Assembly: GCF_017599305.1 (NCBI RefSeq)
Contig: NZ_JAGFWR010000005.1
Span: forward strand, 62,001 to 126,000
Reading direction: 5' to 3'
Source: Micromonospora antibiotica
Lineage (GTDB): Bacteria; Actinomycetota; Actinomycetes; Mycobacteriales; Micromonosporaceae
Length of the DNA stretch: 64,000 nt
Made by a program: the position numbers and the translations under genes. Below are positions 61,377-64,000 of the stretch, piece after piece. Every line of letters begins with the position of its first letter. Position 1 is the first letter of the stretch. The notes under the pieces are model-generated. The model searched no databases. It was not told the origin of the DNA and was given only the letters and a program-made list of their open reading frames with translations.

Positions 61377-63026
61377 ATGCCTGCATCGAGACGACACCAC
61401 AGGGCCCTCGCGGTTTTCGTGAACTGCCTGGGCATTCTCGCCGCCGTACCGGCGCTGCCCGGCACGGACCCCGCGCCCCGCGCGCCGGCGACGACCACCC
61501 CGGCCGCGGCCACCCAGGCGACGACCGGCACGCCCGTGGTCCGGGCACCGGCCGCCGAGCCCGCCACCGGGGCGGGACGTACCACGGCACCGGGCCGGGC
61601 ACCGGCGGCAGACCCGGGCGGCGCGGCGGATCCGGGCGGCACGGCGGATCCGGGCAGCGCCCCGGCGGCACGCCGGGGTGGTGAATTCGACCCGGCGGTC
61701 GCCGCACCGGCCCGTCTCGCCGCCTGGGCCACGCCGGTGGCGGCGGCCCGGGAGACACCACCACCGGCGGTACGCCCTCGGGCCGCACCGGCCGCACCCG
61801 GGGTGGCGGCGAGCGGCGCGGTCGTGCCGGTCACCCCGACGGCACCCGCCCCGGGGATGACCACCGCCGGCAACCCGGGCGTACCCCGACCGGCTCCGCA
61901 GGTCACCGTGGCCGTGGCGCCAGCCGCGACGTCGGTGCCGGGCTACCGGATCATGGTGCGCAACACCGGCAGCGCGACGGTGCAGACCATGGTCCGGCAG
62001 GAGGTGCCGGCGGGTGCCTCGATCACCGCGGTCAGCGCGGGTGGGCTGGCCACCCGGCCGGGCGGGGCCACCGGCGGCGGGGAGGTCACCTGGCGGCTCG
62101 TCGTGCCGGCCGGGTCGACCCGGACCCTGGACACCGCCCTGGCCGCCACCGCGCCGGGTCAGGCGCTGACCGCACCGGCCTGCGCGTACACCAGCGACGG
62201 TGACCAGCCGTACGACTGCGCGACGGCCACCTGGCGCAGCGCAGCGGTCCCGGAGGCGGCGGTGCCCGCGACGCCGGCCTGGCGGCAACCGCCGATCCTG
62301 CTCGGGGCGGCCGTGGTGGTGCTGGCGCTGCTGGCCGGCGGTTCGTGGTGGTGGCTGCGGGCCCGACGACGGGTGAGCGGTGTCGAGCCGACCGGCACCG
62401 CGCCGGTAGCCGCGGGTCACCCCCCGTACGCCGGCGGGCCGGCGGCCCCGGGTGGCGGGACGGTGTACCCGCGCCCCGCCGCCCCGGGACAGCCCGCGCG
62501 ACGACGTAACCCGTCGGTGTGGCTGGTGGTGGGGGTGGCCGCGACCGTGCTGGCCGGGGTGGTCTTCGCCGCCGCCTGGACGGCCACCCGGGAGGTCGCC
62601 GCGATCGACACCACCAATCAGCCGACCGCCGGGGCCTGGACGGGCACCACCATGACCGGCGCGGTGGGGACACCCCTGCGGGAGAAGGCGTTCGAGTTCA
62701 CCGTCTACCGGGTGGCCTGCGGCACCGCGAAGGTGGCGAGCCAGCAGTGCCAGGCCACGGTCGGGGTCCGCAACGTCACAGCGGAGCAGCAGAGCTGGCA
62801 CGGTCAGCTCCAGCGGGCGTACCTGCCGGGGGGCACCTGGGTCAGCACCGACGAGGACGCCACCCGGCTGGCGAACCTGGGGCGGGACGTCTTCGCCCAA
62901 CCCGTGTCGGCGGGCAGCCGGGTGGTGCTGCCGCTCGTCTTCACCGTGCACGGGATGCAGAAGCCGGAGCAGTTGGAGCTGCGCAGCGGGGTGTTCTCCG
63001 CCGGTGTCCGGGTGGACGTGCCCTGA
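61377..63026 (+). CDS. Two-TM surface protein with DUF11-like and DUF4352-like domains
   Basis: 549 residues. Signal peptide (ALAVFVNCLGILAAVPALPG), disordered Ala/Pro/Gly-rich stretch (about 30-175), a beta-sandwich of the DUF11/CARDB type (APQVTVAVAPAATSVPGYRIMVRNTGSATVQTMVRQEVPAGA, CAYTSD), TM1 at about 305-325, a short Pro-rich cytoplasmic loop (RARRRVSGV...RRRNP), TM2 about 382-405, and an outer C-terminal domain (FEFTVYRVACGT...QCQATVGVRNVTAEQQSW) like DUF4352. The two-TM, double ectodomain layout is unusual. ATG after GGAGG. Function unknown. Confidence 0.75.
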   Translation: MPASRRHHRALAVFVNCLGILAAVPALPGTDPAPRAPATTTPAAATQATTGTPVVRAPAAEPATGAGRTTAPGRAPAADPGGAADPGGTADPGSAPAARRGGEFDPAVAAPARLAAWATPVAAARETPPPAVRPRAAPAAPGVAASGAVVPVTPTAPAPGMTTAGNPGVPRPAPQVTVAVAPAATSVPGYRIMVRNTGSATVQTMVRQEVPAGASITAVSAGGLATRPGGATGGGEVTWRLVVPAGSTRTLDTALAATAPGQALTAPACAYTSDGDQPYDCATATWRSAAVPEAAVPATPAWRQPPILLGAAVVVLALLAGGSWWWLRARRRVSGVEPTGTAPVAAGHPPYAGGPAAPGGGTVYPRPAAPGQPARRRNPSVWLVVGVAATVLAGVVFAAAWTATREVAAIDTTNQPTAGAWTGTTMTGAVGTPLREKAFEFTVYRVACGTAKVASQQCQATVGVRNVTAEQQSWHGQLQRAYLPGGTWVSTDEDATRLANLGRDVFAQPVSAGSRVVLPLVFTVHGMQKPEQLELRSGVFSAGVRVDVP

Positions 63027-63097
63027 CCCGGCGGGACACGCCGGACGGCAGCGACGTGCGCTGACCGGGGGCGGGCGGCGGTCGTACCCTGGTGGGT

Positions 63098-63982
63098 GTG
63101 ACCGCCGCCCTCGCACCCGCCGCCCTCGACGCGGCCGACTGGCGGGCCCGGCGGGCGGCCCACGAGGCGCGGGTGGCCGGCTGGCTGGACCCGCACCTGG
63201 CCCGGCGTCGCACCGGCGGCCGGCACCCGGTGGAGGACTTCCTGTTCACCTACTACTCGCACCGCCCGGCGCAGCTGCGCCGCTGGCATCCGGGCGCGGG
63301 GGTGCTGCTGCGCGATGCGGACCCGGCCGAGTTCGGCCGGGACTACCGCGCCGGCCCCGCCGGGGTCACCCTCGACACCGACGGGGTACGCGACCGCCGC
63401 GCCGACTCGATCGCCTGGATCAGGGGTCTGCTGGCCGCGACCGCCGGCCGGCCGGCGCACCTGGGCTGCTTCGGGATGCACGAGTGGGCGATGGTCTACC
63501 GGCAGACCCAGGAGGAGGTACGGCACAACGCCTGGCCGTTGCGGCTCAGCCCGGACGACACCGCCGCCGTGGTGCGCGAGCGGGGCGTGCGGTGCAGCCA
63601 CTTCGACGCGTTCCGGTTCTTCACCGCGCCGGCCCGGCCGCTGAACCTGCTCCAGCCCACCCGGGAGACCCAGCACGCGCTGGAGCAGCCGGGCTGCCTG
63701 CACGCCAACATGGATCTCTACAAGTGGGCGTACAAGCTTTCCCCGCTGGTCGCCTCGGAGCTGGTCGCGGACTGTTTCGCGCTGGCCCGGCAGATCCGGG
63801 CGCTGGACATGCGGGCCAGTCCCTACGACCTGGCGGCCCTCGGCTATCCCCCGGTCCGGGTGGAGACCCCCGAGGGTCGGGCCGAGTACGCGGCGGCGCA
63901 GCGGGGTTTCGCCGAGCGGGCCGCCGTGCTCCGCGCCCGACTGCTGGCCGCCCTGGACCTCGCCGGGGCTGTCCACAGCTGA
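63098..63982 (+). CDS. Actinobacterial protein often annotated 3-methyladenine DNA glycosylase
   Basis: About 294 residues, conserved in actinobacteria: ALDAADWRARRAAHEARV, HPVEDFLFTYYSHRPAQLRRWHPGAG, HLGCFGMHEWAMVYR, LLQPTRETQHALEQPGCLHANMDLYKWAYKLSPL. Histidines, Glu and Asp in these boxes look like an active site or metal site. The glycosylase label is inherited in databases and I see no helix-hairpin-helix or FPG domain to support it, so keep it as hypothetical. GTG at 63098 after GTGGGT; stops 18 bases before the window end. Confidence 0.6.
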   Translation: MTAALAPAALDAADWRARRAAHEARVAGWLDPHLARRRTGGRHPVEDFLFTYYSHRPAQLRRWHPGAGVLLRDADPAEFGRDYRAGPAGVTLDTDGVRDRRADSIAWIRGLLAATAGRPAHLGCFGMHEWAMVYRQTQEEVRHNAWPLRLSPDDTAAVVRERGVRCSHFDAFRFFTAPARPLNLLQPTRETQHALEQPGCLHANMDLYKWAYKLSPLVASELVADCFALARQIRALDMRASPYDLAALGYPPVRVETPEGRAEYAAAQRGFAERAAVLRARLLAALDLAGAVHS

Positions 63983-64000
63983 CCGTCCGACGCACGCCTC

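Overview
The window is very GC-rich, dense, single-contig actinobacterial chromosome, most probably from a Micromonosporaceae member (Micromonospora-like). Grounds: heavy G/C third positions, GTG/TTG starts after GGAGG, zinc-ribbon L28 and L32, an HU protein with a histone-H1-like tail, XRE-DUF5753/DUF397 modules, F420 biosynthesis (CofC/FbiD), an NdgR-type IclR regulator divergent from leuCD, and a MutT1 fused to a histidine phosphatase. The genus is inferred; no rRNA is present.

Backbone. Three blocks carry a housekeeping gene order known from Mycobacterium and Streptomyces: mutM-rnc-plsX-rpmF-yceD-divIVA-like-coaD-rsmD (1-5.1 kb), recG-DAK2 kinase-rpmB-thiL-Lrp-DUF3515 (9.4-17.6 kb), and ddl-gpsA-plsC-cofC-ppk-mutT1-hup-leuD-leuC-ndgR-tRNAs-FAH hydrolase (42.7-61.2 kb). 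In those genera the three blocks lie close together; here they are separated by accessory DNA at 5.2-9.2, 17.8-42.5 and 43.9-48.8 kb.

Accessory regions. 5.4-9.2 kb: an LPxTG-type surface protein, a DrrAB-like ABC exporter and a MerR regulator. 17.9-19.1 kb: an MFS drug exporter. 20.1-30.5 kb: the main find, eight co-directional genes, four of the seven junctions overlapping, for an exopolysaccharide: an Agd3-like (CE18) exported deacetylase, a PelF glycosyltransferase, a multi-pass PelG-like membrane protein, a sugar nucleotidyltransferase, two SDR sugar-nucleotide enzymes, a UDP-sugar dehydrogenase and a GH114-type endo-galactosaminidase. It looks like a Gram-positive Pel/galactosaminogalactan system without pelB, pelC, pelD or pelE, preceded by about 1 kb of lower-GC non-coding DNA. 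30.8-42.4 kb: three TetR regulators, each divergent from an enzyme gene and with dyad or repeat operators visible between them, a secreted alpha/beta hydrolase, an AhpD-like protein, an XRE/DUF397 module with small Micromonosporaceae-type proteins, and a secreted trypsin-like protease. 43.9-48.8 kb: a second XRE/DUF397 pair, a ROK protein, a PrmC paralogue behind an RNA leader with two mutually exclusive hairpins, and a PLP sulfur-amino-acid lyase.

End of the window. After ndgR there are three tRNA genes (two identical tRNA-Glu(CUC) and one tRNA-Gln(CUG)) in repeat-rich spacer, then an FAH-family hydrolase, a two-TM surface protein and a protein of the family often labelled 3-methyladenine DNA glycosylase. 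Non-coding DNA carries several minisatellite-like tandem repeats, a 20-bp dispersed palindromic element and several long perfect terminator-type hairpins.
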